Assembly: GCF_028640845.1 (NCBI RefSeq)
Contig: NC_080546.1
Span: 53,021,409 to 53,085,408, forward strand
Direction of reading: 5' to 3'
DNA from: Ahaetulla prasina
Taxonomy: Eukaryota > Chordata > Lepidosauria > Squamata > Colubridae
DNA length: 64,000 bases
Of the stretch, positions 22,785 to 34,511 are shown one piece after another. The stretch's first letter is position 1. Each line of letters starts with the position of its first letter. A program made the position numbers and the translations under genes. The notes below the pieces were generated by a model, which ran no database searches, had not been told where the DNA came from, and was given only the letters and a program-made list of their open reading frames with translations.

Positions 22785-23115
22785 CTGAAGAAAACTTTTT
22801 TTTTGTTTTTTGTTTTTGATTTCCCACAATTATTACATATCTTCCATCTTCATCCAAAATTACCTGATGTTTTTCAAAATACACCCTATCTGATATCAAT
22901 GTTGCAACTCCTTTGGCTTTTGAAGTTCCAAATGCTTTTTCATATATTTGCATACCTTTTATATACATTCTATTTGAATCTTCAGATTTCTGATGGGTTT
23001 CTTGTAAAAATAAAATATCTGGTAAATCTCTTTTAATCTTAAATTCCAATCTTCTTCTTTTAATCTGATTCCCTGTACCCTTCACATTCCATGACATTAT
23101 TTTTATGACTCCCAT
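22771..23115 (-). pseudogene. L1 ORF2 endonuclease start (copy B)
   Basis: Reads MGVIKIMSWNVKGTGNQIKR, then DLPDILFLQETHQKSEDSNR, KGVATLISDRVYFEKHQVIL and DEDGRYVIIVGNQ. It then enters the A-rich tail (KQKTKKK) and leaves the element. W-N-V-K-G and F-L-Q-E-T-H are the first two motifs of the APE-type L1 endonuclease. The domain is cut before its catalytic Asp/His residues. Confidence 0.88.
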
Positions 23116-25160
23116 TTAAACTGTAAATTTTTCAATCCTAGCCCCGCCTCTTCCTTTCTGTGCCCAAAACCCAACATTAAACTCCCATATAACAGACATT
23201 TAACATAAAAAAAGCAATAAAAAAACCAAAAAAAGACAAAAGACAAAACAAACAATAAAAAACAAACAATCTTCTTCCCCCACATCCTCATCGGTTTCGC
23301 CTCTATAAAGAGAATGGGGGAGAGGGGACGTGCCAATGTCCGGGTCACTTCTTTCGGGCTGTCTATTTAAATTCATCACTCAAGAAAAAAGAAAGTGGTA
23401 GCTCTCTCCCGCATTCAGCTTCGTATTTTCCAAGACTCTTATCTACTTCTTCTCCTACTGTATCTTCACGACTTTTCTTCTGTTCGACCAACACAGGTGA
23501 GATTTCCTTCCTCTAACCCTTTAAGGTCTTGCCCCCCAATAGCCCCTTTTTCTTCTTCTGGTGTTGATGTTCCACATGTATTCCACCCATCTTAAGCATT
23601 TGATCTTTTATCTCCATTAAATCCTCCTCCTTGTCCAAGCTCCTGTAAATATAGTATTGCATCTATGTCCGGGGTAATTGTATGCATCCTTCCTTTATAA
23701 AAAAATTTCAATTGTTGTGGTGGCCTCCAATTATATTTAATTCCGTTATCTCTCAAAACCTTTGTAATTGGTTTTTAAAAAAATATCCATGCCCTTTCTT
23801 CTCTTGATATATCCGGGAAGACTTGAATAGTCTTCCCTTCAAACTTCAAAGCATCTCCCATCTCTCTCACCTTGGCCATAACTTCCAGCTTATCACCAAG
23901 ATTTGCAAACCTGACAAGCACATTCCTGATGGAACCATTTTGCCTTCTATATCCAATTCTAAAAACACTTGCCAGATCTGCTATTGTAAACGTTATTTGC
24001 GTGTCGAGATCATTAATCCATTTTAAAACCTGCTATTTCAATTTATCTACCTTTTCTTCTTGAATCCCTCGAATAACCAAATTATATTTCCTCATCTCTT
24101 CTTCCAGGAGACAAATTCTCTTGTCTTGCTGCTCATTTTTGTAAAATATTTCACCAATTTGCCGGTCCACCTTTGCCTCATGTACATGAATCTGCTCAAG
24201 TTCATCTTTAATAATTGTCATTTCCACTGTTTGCTTTGCAAAATTTTCATTCATTTCTTGTTTCATTTTTTTCATTTCCAATGTCAAATTATCCATACGC
24301 TCCGATAATCCTGCTATTTTTTCTCCAATTTTGTTTAAAGCCGCAGCAACTTGCTGCATTTCTGAAGGTTGTTGAGTCATTTTAAAAAGTTTTCAAACTA
24401 GTATTTCAAACCACTTTTGCAGAGGGTCTTAATGAAGATCAAGGGACAGCAATTTTTTAATTGAAGCCGAAGCGGCTTATTTTGCACTCGAAAGTTTATC
24501 TCTCAACAGCTTGTGATTCATAGTCACTCCACAGAGAGCACAGATAACTTCACAGCTTTCAAACAATAATCAGCGCCATTTTTTCTCCACGTCAGCAAAG
24601 GAAAAAGAAAAAAAATTTACTGCTTCATTCCAACTTAAACTTCAGAGAAAAATTCTTTCCTTTTGTTATCTGTGATCATAAAAGCGCATAAACAAGCTGT
24701 TAATTTCCTCTTAAAAAAAATAGTCCATTAGAAGACAACGCCCAGTAAAATCCTGCTGCTCCGGTCAAGTTTTCCCACACAAAAGATCAATTTAATCTTC
24801 AATTAAACTCTTCTCATTAACAAATTCAGTCTTTAATATTCACACCTTGGCCTCAGCAGTAAAACACAGAATGTTTGTAATAGCAAAAGCGAAAGACAGC
24901 AATTTATTCCAAACTCAATCGTGTCTGCCGGCCGGCTGGTCACCCCCACTCTGTAAAAACTCCATAATTCAAACAGTTTCAGATGACCTACCAGTTTTAA
25001 ATTCAGTCTGCTGGGCTGTTAACACTTTCACTTCACGATTTATTAACTTTCATCCGTAACGGTGCATTCCAAACACGTAAATCCTCATAAATCTTCATTA
25101 ATAAGCCCTGTGAAGTGAAGGAAAGGTCCTCACCCCACCACGGTCATGGCCACGCCCCCC
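22800..25160 (-). mobile_element. L1 LINE with intact 5' end but premature poly(A) (copy B)
   Basis: The direct repeat ctgaagaaaactttt at 22785-22799 and 25161-25175 is a 15-bp target-site duplication. On the minus strand the element starts GGGGGGCGTGGCCATGACCG, the same 5' end as the full-length copy ending at 33533. It has a 5' UTR, ORF1 and the first part of ORF2 (endonuclease), then runs directly into an A-rich tail (T-rich at 22800-22820) in the middle of the endonuclease. The remaining 3.5 kb or so is absent. ORF1 is broken by frameshifts: the N-terminal coiled coil lies at 24380-24033. Confidence 0.93.
24033..24380 (-). pseudogene. L1 ORF1p N-terminal part (copy B)
   Basis: 115 codons starting MTQQPSEMQQVAAALNKIGE, then a heptad-rich coiled coil (LSERMDNLTLEMKKMKQEMN...) and EEEMRKYNLVIRGIQEE, the start of the RRM domain. 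It is closely similar to ORF1 of copy C at 32738-32043. The frame is lost after EEKVDKLK. RRM and C-terminal sequence continue at 24030-23700 in other frames. ORF1p is the trimeric RNA-binding chaperone of L1; this copy is non-functional. Confidence 0.85.
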
Positions 25161-25175
25161 CTGAAGAAAACTTTT

Positions 25176-26041
25176 AGTAAACTTTAAACACTGCACTAAA
25201 AACATTGCATTGTTAGATTAAAAATTAATGCCAACTTGTTCAGTGTAAACTTAGATTCCCAAGTAATACGCAAAGACCTATACAATACGGATTTTCTCTT
25301 TTGTCTCATATATAAATTATAAGAACTATACAACAGAATTTCAGTGGGGTCCCCTTAACTCTGCTAATCTTTTTTTTTAAAGCTTTAACAGCTAGGGAAT
25401 TTCAGCAAAAGATTCATATTTCTAACAGATTTCAGTCAATGAGTTCAATTTCAGTTGATGAAAAGCATTATAGCATATAACTCTTAGGAGATATTTTACA
25501 TCTTCACAACTCTCAAGAAGGCATTAATCTAAGCTACTGATTTAAGTTCCTCTCACCCCAATAAATTAGTTACACATCCCCCACTAAGACACTTTTCTCT
25601 ACTTTTGACTACTTAAATTATCCAGAGCAAACAGTAATTCAAATATGCTACAATAGTCTTTAAATATATGTTTGGTTAGCTTCTGCTGTAGCAGAGAAAG
25701 GTCCCTGGTGGTAAAAACTGCCAATAATGCTTGATAGTTCCACACACTTAATATTTCTAGTGCTACATTTTGATGTGAATTCAAGAAGCAAATGAAAATA
25801 AGACAGTAGCTCTAAAGAGAGCGAGAGTAATAATCAGAACGTCTTTTCTTTGTCAATGCTAACAAAATATATTTTAGGTGTGCACATTTCTGTGGAACAG
25901 TGCTTTCAAAATTCAAAGAAACAGAGAAAAAAAGCACTTGCATTTTTACAGGTTCAGAAAAGAAAAGTAAGCCAGCTCAACTTTCTAATGTTTATTCCTA
26001 AGTGAAATCAAGTGTTCTTCTCTATATAAATAATGTAGGTA

Positions 26042-26043
<2 letters not shown>
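25176..26043. other. host sequence, nothing recognised
   Basis: A+T-rich sequence between the L1 copy B duplication and a (GT)n run. No repeat or exon recognised. Confidence 0.5.

Positions 26044-26084
<41 letters not shown>
26044..26084. repeat. (GT)n microsatellite
   Basis: About 20 GT units directly against the end of a Tc1 element. Confidence 0.95.
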
Positions 26085-26086
<2 letters not shown>

Positions 26087-26645
26087 AGTCATGTGAGAAT
26101 GAAAGTACTTCCTCTTTGAGTTCTATGGTTTTATGTGTCAGGACATAGTAAAAATCATATGGTCTTTAGCAATTCTTAGAAGTAGGTAAATATAACCTCA
26201 GGTAAATGACAACAAGTGACATATTACACCATGTCATCATATATTTCACCAAAAAAAAGCTAAAATGGAGAAGCCATATGTGAAAAACTAAGTACACCTT
26301 ATGATTCAATAGAATTACTTTTGGCAGCACTAACTTGAAGTAATCATATTCTGTATGATTTTATCAGTCTCTCACATCATTGTGGAGGAATTTTGATCCA
26401 CTCTTCTTTACAACATTGCTTCAATTTATTGAGGTTTGTAGGCATTTGTTTATGCACAGCTCTCTCTTTCTCTCACACAGCATTTCAATCAGGTTGAGAT
26501 CTGGACTTTGACTAGGCCACTGCAGCATCTTGATGCTTTTATTTTTCAGCCACTCTGTTGTAGATTTGCTGGTGTGCTTGGAATCATTATCTTGTTGCAT
26601 GACCCAATGTTGGCCAAGCTTTAGCTGTCAGACAAGAGATATGTA
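26084..26645 (-). mobile_element. Tc1/mariner-type transposon, C-terminal half
   Basis: Starts TACAGTCATGTGAGAATGAA, the end of a Tc1-like terminal repeat. On the minus strand at about 26640-26370 the transposase C-terminal half reads [20 protein letters not shown], then [15 protein letters not shown], the D...D34E-type catalytic region with the second Asp and the final Glu. Frameshifts and a short insertion follow. The element breaks off at about 26645; its N-terminal half is missing. Confidence 0.88.
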
Positions 26646-26720
26646 GACCTTTTTTTTAAAGTTATAAAATCCTGCTTGCGGAAGATGGGATACAAAACAG
26701 ACCTTGGAGTGCCAATCAAT

Positions 26721-26896
26721 CTTCCCTGCTGTTCTTCCCTAAAATCTCTTTCTTTATTGAAACTGGGATGGGCTTTTTTTTGTTTTGCTTTTTCTTCTTT
26801 TGAAAAATTATATTTTCAGCAAGAAGGAAGAACAATTTTCAGCAGGATGAGTTAAACTGTATTAGGCTCTGATACTAATTCATACTTGCCATCTGG
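26721..26896. repeat. 175-bp repeat R, copy 1
   Basis: Nearly identical to 43614-43786 in the same orientation, with unrelated flanks. The family is not recognised. Confidence 0.8.
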
Positions 26897-27284
26897 AATC
26901 TGCTGCTTGTGTTTTTTTATATTGCAGCTACTATCAGGAATTCAGGTTTGTTTCATTTACCTTCATATATCAAAATACTACAGGTATACAAATTCTTTTT
27001 ACATGCACATCCTCTTTTTAGACCAATAAGGCTTCTTGGATATTGCTAAATTGTATCCTACAGCTATTAAAACTTGACAGAGCTGGCCTCATCTGAGTAT
27101 GTTTTCCAGACTTTCGCCATGTAACTCTGGTTACCGACAAGGTCACTTTTTTGAACAACACCATAATTTTACTCTCATCTTGTAGGTTATTCTAAGCAAA
27201 ATTTCCAGGTCCCTTTTGTTTAACGATAGTATGTTATTATGTCTATATATTATATAGATATATGCACTATATTTATACCTTCAA
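26897..27284. other. host sequence, nothing recognised
   Basis: A+T-rich, no repeat or exon recognised. Confidence 0.45.
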
Positions 27285-27500
27285 ATCAGTGATGATTCCT
27301 AGTGAGTGCCTGGATAAGTCGCTTCAATTTTCAGGGTAAAATTTTTCAGAAGTACTTCACCATTGCCTGCTTCCTAGGGCTTTGTGAGAGTGACTAGTCA
27401 CTCTCTCAAGGTCACTCAGGTGGCTTTGGGCCTCAGGCAGGACTAGAACTCACAGCCTCCTACTTTCTAAACTAATGCCTTAACTATCTCACTAAACTCG
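27285..27500 (-). mobile_element. tRNA-derived squamate SINE
   Basis: On the minus strand it begins GCGAGTTTAGTGAGATAGTT (A-box region) and has GTGAGTTCTAGTCCTGCCTG (B-box region). It continues with AGTGACCTTG-like and CACTCTC(A/T) blocks and a 3' module AATGGTGAAGTACTTCTG. An old copy of the family at 6540 and 8095. Confidence 0.72.
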
Positions 27501-29415
27501 CTGTATATCATACCCACAAATAGAAAGTAATCAAAATTGATGCTGTCTGTATGGTGTGGCTCCTAGACTGTTTCTGTTTTGCTTTGTTTTTATGCTGAAA
27601 TAAAGAATTGATAGATTGACCTAGTAGCCAAAGCTCTTTTTTTTTTTTTTTTATTATTATTTTTTTTTTTTTTGCAACAAACAAACAAAAAGAAAATACA
27701 TTATTACACCCTTGTGCTATACATAAAAGGAAGATTTGGGTCTTCGGATATATCCTCATGATTGCCAAAATCCACGTTCTCGAGGTACAGGTACTGAAGC
27801 GTCCAATGTTCCAAGCGCAAAGTCCACAAATGGTTTCCAAGTCTTCCAGAAAATATCTTCTTTATACACACCACTTCTAATTTTAATATCACATGTCATT
27901 TTATCATTTAAAGCTAATTTCCACATTTCAAAATTCCACTCTTCTATTCTAAAAATCACATCCAGTTTCCAATATCTAGCTATTATAATTCTACCTATTA
28001 TAATCATTATTCTAATCAATTCTTTTTCATATTTTGTTATTTCTATTTCCTTAATTACCAACAATAATATAGTTTCCACTCTCAATGCTATTACTTTCCC
28101 CATCATTTCAAATATCATTTTCTCCAATTGTTGCCAAAACTTTTAACCTTATCACAATTATACCACATATGTTCATAAGTCCCCAATTCCATCTCACATC
28201 TCCAACATTTTTACTAGTTTTTTATCCATTTGTGACAATCTTACTGGAGTCAAATACCATTTCAAACAACTTTATAATTGTGCTCTTTAATCCTTATAGA
28301 TAAAGTTCTCATAATTCTACTCTTGCAATTCACATTCCAATCTGATTCTGGTATTTCAATATTAAGATCTTTTTCCCAATTTGTCCTCATCACTCTTTGT
28401 AATTTTTCATCAGAATTTATAATCTTATAAACCCTACTAACGAGTCCCTTTAGCCCAATTTCATCTTTCATAATCCGAGATACTAAATATTCAAATTCAG
28501 TTTCACATCTATTTATCGAATAATTTTCCTTTAGTTTTTTGTCCATTTTCTATCTGTATTTTTCAAACCAACTTAACCCTAATTTTTCAATAATTTCTTT
28601 ATTCCTCCTTTCATTTCCCATAACTTTTATCCAATCTTTAATAATTTCTATATTTTCCTCTTTAATCACTTCATTACGTTTTATATTATTTTTAATCGCC
28701 AAATTCCAGTTGTCTCCCCAAAAGATTATATCCGAATTAAAATTTTAACAAATTTGTTCCACATTTTACTTAATCCTTTAACCAATAACTTCTACTTACA
28801 CATTTTAAATTTGCTTTATCTAAAACCACCTTGATCCAAATTTCTATATCCCTTAACTCTAAATCTCTCCAATAATTATCTTCACCTTTAAGTATTTTTA
28901 CCACTATCCGGATACCATACGCACAATAATAATTAAATAATTTGGGGATTCCTAATCCACCTTCCTTTTGATTTTGATACCACATTTTCTTCACTAATCT
29001 GGGTCTTTTGCCACCATTGCAAAATTTATCCAGTTTTTCTGATATCCTTCAATATCTTTCTCTGTCAGATTTAGTGGTAGCATCTCGAATAAAAAGTTGA
29101 ACTTGGGCAGCAGCATCATCTTACACATTGCAATTCTACCAAACCAAGACAACTTTAAAATTTTATATTTATCTATCTTCTTCTCAATTTCGTTAATCAC
29201 CACATCATAATTTTTTTCAATTCTTTAACCTTAAGTGAAAGCACTATACCCAAATATTTCAATGTGTTTTAATCCTTATCCCAAATTGCTCTTGCATATT
29301 CTCAGACTCATTACCATTACTATCCATCAATAATTCTGACTTTGACCAATTTACTTTCAATCCTGTCATTTCTTCAAATTCTATCAAATGCTTATATATC
29401 TTTTCAAATCTTTCT

Positions 29416-30399
29416 CTACATTTTCAAAATAATTAAAGTATCATCCGCATACAAATTTATCTTATACCCCTTATATCCTTCTAGTTCTTCATCTTTTTCT
29501 ATCATTTTTGTCAATATTTCCATAGCCAATAAAAATAATGTTGGGGACAGGGGACATCCTTGTCTCGTACCAGCTTCTAATTTTATCTCTTCAGTTAATA
29601 TTCCATTCACCTTCACTCTTGCACTGCTCTTTTGGTACAATTTTGAAATAACATGTATAAACTTATTACCAAAGCCTAAAGCCTCCACAATTACTTTAAT
29701 TGTTTCCCATTGTACAGAATCAAAAGCTTTAAAAATATCCAATGATACTATACCAATTTTATCACCATTATATTCAGCTACATCTATAATATTTAATACT
29801 CTTCTAACAATATCACTCATGTATCTACCCTTCACAAAGCCTACTTGATTATAACTTATATATCTATCTATAAATCTATTTAATCTATTACTTATAATAG
29901 CAGTAAATATCTTTGCATCCTGATTAATTAAAGAAATGGGCCGATAGGACTCAATCCTTTCTAAATCTTTATCTGGTTTAGGAATTAGGGATATCACCGT
30001 TCTATTCCATGACGAAGGTACTTCCCCACCATGTAATATTCCATTGAATAATTTTTGCAGTCTTGGTATTATTAATTCTTTAAATTCTTTATAAAACTCA
30101 ACAGGTAATCCATCCTCACCTGGAGCTTTCCCTAATTTTAATTTTTGTATTATTCCATTAATCTCATCTTGTGTTATATCTTCTTCCATCAATTCCTTAT
30201 ATGTTTGATCAATTTTCACCACATACTTTTCTAAATAACTCTGCAATTTTCCCCGATTAATTGATTTCTTTGAATATAGATTCTGAAAAAAGTTTCTAAC
30301 CACTTCACATTTCTCTAATTTTTTATAACATCTTATACCTCTATCATCTATCAAAACTCCAATTTCTCTCTCTCTTTTATCTTTCGCCATCTTTGCCAA
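29416..30399 (-). pseudogene. L1 ORF2 reverse transcriptase segment (copy C)
   Basis: 327 codons. Reads KLKLGKAPGEDGLPVEFYKE (RT block 0), SSWNRTVISLIPKPDKDLER, ESYRPISLINQDAKIF (block 1), VSLDIFKAFDSVQWETI (block A Asp), AGTRQGCPLSPTLFLLAMEI (block B) and YKINLYADDTLIIL (block C, Asp-Asp). All catalytic Asp residues are present. Frameshifts just after YADD and upstream in the linker isolate this segment, hence pseudogene. Sequence left of it (29203-28262) encodes the thumb and C-terminal domain in short pieces. Confidence 0.92.
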
Positions 30400-32042
30400 T
30401 AATTTAGAATTTCTATTACTAAATTCAAAAAATTCCTATTTAAAATCTCAAATTTCTTTTACTAACTCTGTATCTTCTTCTATCATTTTATTTCTTAACA
30501 TATTAAGCTCCTGAAGAATTTTTTTCTTTAGTAAGCAAAAATTGATTTTCCAATTCTTTAATCTTATTTTTATCTCTTTCCATTTTAATTTTATAATTTT
30601 TATATTTCCTACTTGATAATTTAATACTCTCCCCTCTAAACACCGCTTTCATCGCATCCCAAACAATTTCAAATTTAACCTCCCCGTTATCATTTAATCT
30701 CCAACTTTCCTCCAATTTTTAAGTATCCATTTTTATCCTTTTCATTTTATACAATTTCTCGTCATATCTCCAATAGCTTCTTTTTCTCAAAATTAAAATC
30801 TAAGTCCACCATAACTTCTGCATGATCAGAATCTTTAAAATTCCACATCTACCTTATCCACATTATTCAACAAATCTTTAGAAAGAAAAATATAATCAAT
30901 TCTAGAATATGTATTATATATCTTAGAAAAAAGTGTATACTCTCTCAATTCCTTTAACCTCTCTCCACACATCAACCACGCGTTTGAAGCATCCACATAT
31001 TTAAAATCCCCAGTTTATTTGCTCCTCCACAGCGGGTGGGATTAGTACTGTCTATTTTATCTCTGATTAAATTAAAATCCCCAGCCACAATTACTTTCCT
31101 ACACTTTCATTCTCCAAAATTTTGTTATTTTTCAAGAAATTCTCTTTGTTTTCATTCGGTAAATATAAATTAACAAGTGTCACTTTTTCCTCATTAAGAT
31201 TTCCAACAATTATTACATATCTTCCATCTTCATCCAAAATTACCTTATGTTTTCAAAGTACACCCTATCTGATATCAGTGTTGCAACTCCTCTAGCTTTT
31301 GAAGTTCCAAATGCTTTTCATATATTTGCATACCTTTTATATACATTCTATTTGAATCTTCAGATTTCTGATGAGTTTCTTGTAAAAATAAAATGTCTGG
31401 TAAATCCTTTTAATCTTAAGCTCCAATCTTCTTCTTTTAATCTGATTCCTGTACCCTTCACATTCCATGACATTATTTTTATAACTCCCATTTAAAATAT
31501 AAATTTTTAATCCTATCCCGCATCTTCCTTTCTGTGCCCCCACCACCCGACATTAAACTACCATATAAACAACAATAAGAAAACAAAAAGACAAAACAAA
31601 ACAACAATAAAGTACAAACAATCTTCTTCCCCACATCCTCATCGGTTTCGCCTCTATAAAGAGAATGGGGAGAGGGACGTGCCAATGCCCGGGGCACTTC
31701 TTTCGGGCTGTCTATTTAAATTCATCACTCAAAAAAAAAGATAGCGATGACCCGCATTCAGCTTCATATTTTCCAAGACTCTTATCTGCTTCTTCTCCTA
31801 CTGTATCCTCACGACTCTTCTTCTGTTCAACCAACACAGGTGATATTTCTTTCCTCTTTAACCCTTTGGAGTCTTGCCCTCCAATAGCCCCTTTTTCTTC
31901 TTCTGAGATTGATGTTTCCACGTATGTTCCACCCATCTGAAGCATTTGATCTTTTATCTCCATTAAATCCTCCATCTCAATCAGTCCAAGCTCCGTAAAT
32001 ATAATAATGCATCTATATCTGGGGTGATTATGCATCCTTCCT

Positions 32043-32738
32043 TTATAAAAATTTCAATTGTTGTGGTGGCCTCCAATTGTATTTAATTCCATTATCTCTC
32101 AAAACTTTTGTAATTGGTTTTAAAAAAAATCTCCATGCCCTTTCTTCTCTTGATATATCCGGGAAGACTTGAATAGTCTTCCCTTCAAACTTCAAAGCAT
32201 CTCCCAACTCTCTTAACTTGGCCATAACTTCCAACTTATCACCAAGATTTGCGAACCTGACAAGCACATTCCTGTTAGAACCATTTTGCCTTCTATATCC
32301 AATTCTAAAAACGCTTGCCAGGTCTGCTATTGTGAACGTAAGTTGCGTATCCAAATCATTAATCCATTTCAAAACCCGCTGTTTCAATTTATCTTCCCTT
32401 TCTTCCGAGATTCCTCTGATAACAAAATTATATTTCCGCATCTCTTCCTCCAAAAGACAAATTCTCTTATCTTGCTGCTCATTTTTATAAAATATTTTGC
32501 CAATTTGCCGATCTGCTTTTGCCTCATGCACATGCAGCTGCTCCATTTCATCTTTAATCATTGTCATTTCCTCTTTTTGTTTAACAAAGTTATCATCCAT
32601 ATCTTGCTTTAAATTTTGCACTTCGGATGTCAGTTTAAATGTCAAATTATCTATACGCTCTGATAGTGCTGCTATTTTTTCCCCAATTTTATTTAAAGCT
32701 GCAGCAATTTGCTGCGTTTCTGAAAGTTGTTGAGTCAT
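32043..32738 (-). CDS. L1 ORF1p (copy C), 231 codons
   Basis: Starts MTQQLSETQQIAAALNKIGE. A coiled coil (about residues 15-105) has repeated Leu/Ile/Met heptads. The RRM begins at EMRKYNFVIRGISEE (about 107) and the C-terminal domain includes DLASVFRIGYRRQNG (about 140) and IQVFPDISREERAWR (about 190). The order coiled coil, RRM, CTD is that of L1 ORF1p, the trimeric RNA-binding protein of the L1 RNP. The frame stops at PQQLKFL, where mammalian ORF1p also ends soon after. A further open frame at 32035-31712 (Glu/Lys-rich, EMEDLMEIKDQMLQMGGTYV) probably represents a natural C-terminal extension put out of frame by a small indel, because copy B carries the same sequence. Confidence 0.85.
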   Translation of the reverse strand: MTQQLSETQQIAAALNKIGEKIAALSERIDNLTFKLTSEVQNLKQDMDDNFVKQKEEMTMIKDEMEQLHVHEAKADRQIGKIFYKNEQQDKRICLLEEEMRKYNFVIRGISEEREDKLKQRVLKWINDLDTQLTFTIADLASVFRIGYRRQNGSNRNVLVRFANLGDKLEVMAKLRELGDALKFEGKTIQVFPDISREERAWRFFLKPITKVLRDNGIKYNWRPPQQLKFL

Positions 32739-33561
32739 TTTGAAAAAAAAAACAAAAATTTCTCAAACTGGGATTCCAATTTTACAAAGAGTCTTAGTGA
32801 AGATCAAAGGACAGCAGTCAAACCAATTTTACAGAGGGTCTTGATGAAGATCAAGGGACGACAATCTTTTAATTGAAGCGAAACGGCTTATTTGCACTCG
32901 TTAGTAGCTTATCAGTAACTTATGAGTCATATTCACTCCACAGAGAAACACAATTACCTCACAGCTTAATCAGCGCCATTTTTTCTCCACGTCGGCAGAG
33001 AAAAAAAAAAAACAAACCAGCTTGAACTTCAAAACAAAGTCCTTTTTTTGTTTTCTGTAATATAAACAAGCTATTAATTTCCTCTCAAAAGAAAAATAAT
33101 TAAAAAAAAAATTATCCACCTAATAAAAGCTTCTTCAGCCAGTCAGCCAGTCAGTCCAGCACAAAAGATCGATCTCTTCAATTAAAATTCTTCTCATTAG
33201 CAAATTCAGTCTTTGATATTTCTTAGCCTCAGCATTTAACACAGAACACAATAATTATAATAAGGAAAGCAAAAGACAGCAGTTTATTCCAAACTCATTG
33301 TATCTGCCAGTTCGGTCATCCCACGCAGTAAAAACTCCTTAATTCAAGCAGTTTCAGATGACCTACCAGTTTTAAATTCAGTCTGCTGGGCTATTAACAC
33401 TTCCATTTCACGATTTATTAACTTTCATCCATAACGGTGCATTCCAAACAGCATTAATCCTCATAAATCTTCATTATTAAGCCCTGTGAAGTGAAGGAAA
33501 GGTCCTTACCCCACCACGGTCATGGCCACGCCCGTAGCCAAAGCTCTAACTTGACATTTCA

Positions 33562-33862
33562 GATTTAACAGAGTTGTTAATGCTTGGAACTCATTACCTG
33601 ACTCCATAGTCTCTACTCAAAATCCCAAAATCTTCAACCAAAAACTGTCTATTATTGACCTCACCCCATTTCTAAGAGGGCTATAAGGGGCGTGCATAAG
33701 AGCACAAAAGTGCCTACTGTTCCTGTCCTATTGTTCCCTTCATCATATCAAATTGATATAGTTGATGCATATTTTTATACATATATGTATATTTTCTTCA
33801 AAATATGTTGTTTTATCTATGACGATTGTTTGTGTATACTATTGTGATAAAAGAAAAAAAAA
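33562..33862 (+). mobile_element. 3' end of a CR1/Rex1-group LINE, 5'-truncated
   Basis: Begins AACAGAGTTGTTAATGCTTG and runs through NSLPD- and FLRGL-coding sequence to the 3' tail GTGTATACTATTGTGATAAA plus an A-run. It parallels 21647-21950 of copy F. It points towards, and directly abuts, an inverted copy of the same coding region at 33864. Confidence 0.88.
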
Positions 33863-34511
33863 ATGAGTTCCAAGCATTAACAGCTCTGTTGCAGAAGTCA
33901 TATTTTCTGCAATCAAGTTTGAAGCGGTTGACTTCCGGGTGGCTCCACCTCTTCGCTGAGCCCCTAATTAAAGGGGCTCCGCACTGAACATCGTAAAAGC
34001 CAGGAAAAGCCGGCTTTAATCTTTTTCCCTGGATGAAAGGGGAAAGATAAGAGCAGCAGGAAATGTTGGTAGACCTCCCCAGAGGCTTTGTTTTAATTAA
34101 GCAGAGCCTCGAAGGGTCGACGGGTCCCATAGATATTCCTGCCCTCCGACTTCAGTGCGTGCCTGCAAAAGCAGGAAAAGAAGAAAGTGTCCATCTCTGC
34201 TAATTGTCTTATCTTTATGGATCTCTTTAAGCAGACGGAATGAGTGCCAGCGGACAATTATTGGATTGCAAGTATTTTTGATTTCCTGACTTCTTTTAAA
34301 AAAGAGAAACTTTTTTTCCTTTGTTTTAATTGACTCTTAAAGATGGCGCCTGAACGGGAGTGAAAGTGACGAATGGAATTTCAAACAGTCTGTGCAACTA
34401 AGAAGATAAGAAATGTTATGTGTGGATTTTAATGAAGTGAACTGAGCTCTCCTATACTTAAAGGGAAAAGAGAAGTTTCTAGACTTATATTTTGTGAATT
34501 TTAAAACTGAA

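Larger units (their letters stand above)
27638..33533 (-). mobile_element. full-length L1 LINE (copy C)
   Basis: The target-site duplication gtagccaaagctct lies at 27624-27637 and 33534-33547 (14 bp, identical). On the minus strand the element has a 5' UTR of about 0.8 kb (33533-32739), ORF1 (32738 to about 31710), and ORF2 with endonuclease (31546 to about 30740), RT (30399-29416) and C-terminal Cys/His motif (about 28230-28170). A 3' region and a poly(A) (T-run from 27638) follow. ORF2 is split by several frameshifts, so the copy is full-length but dead. It is the same lineage as copy B and differs from copies A, D and E. Confidence 0.94.

Noticed and set aside
33562..33932. Twin-priming inversion of a single LINE
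   Set aside because: In twin priming the inverted 5' part should lie upstream of the tailed 3' part. Here it lies downstream of the tail.
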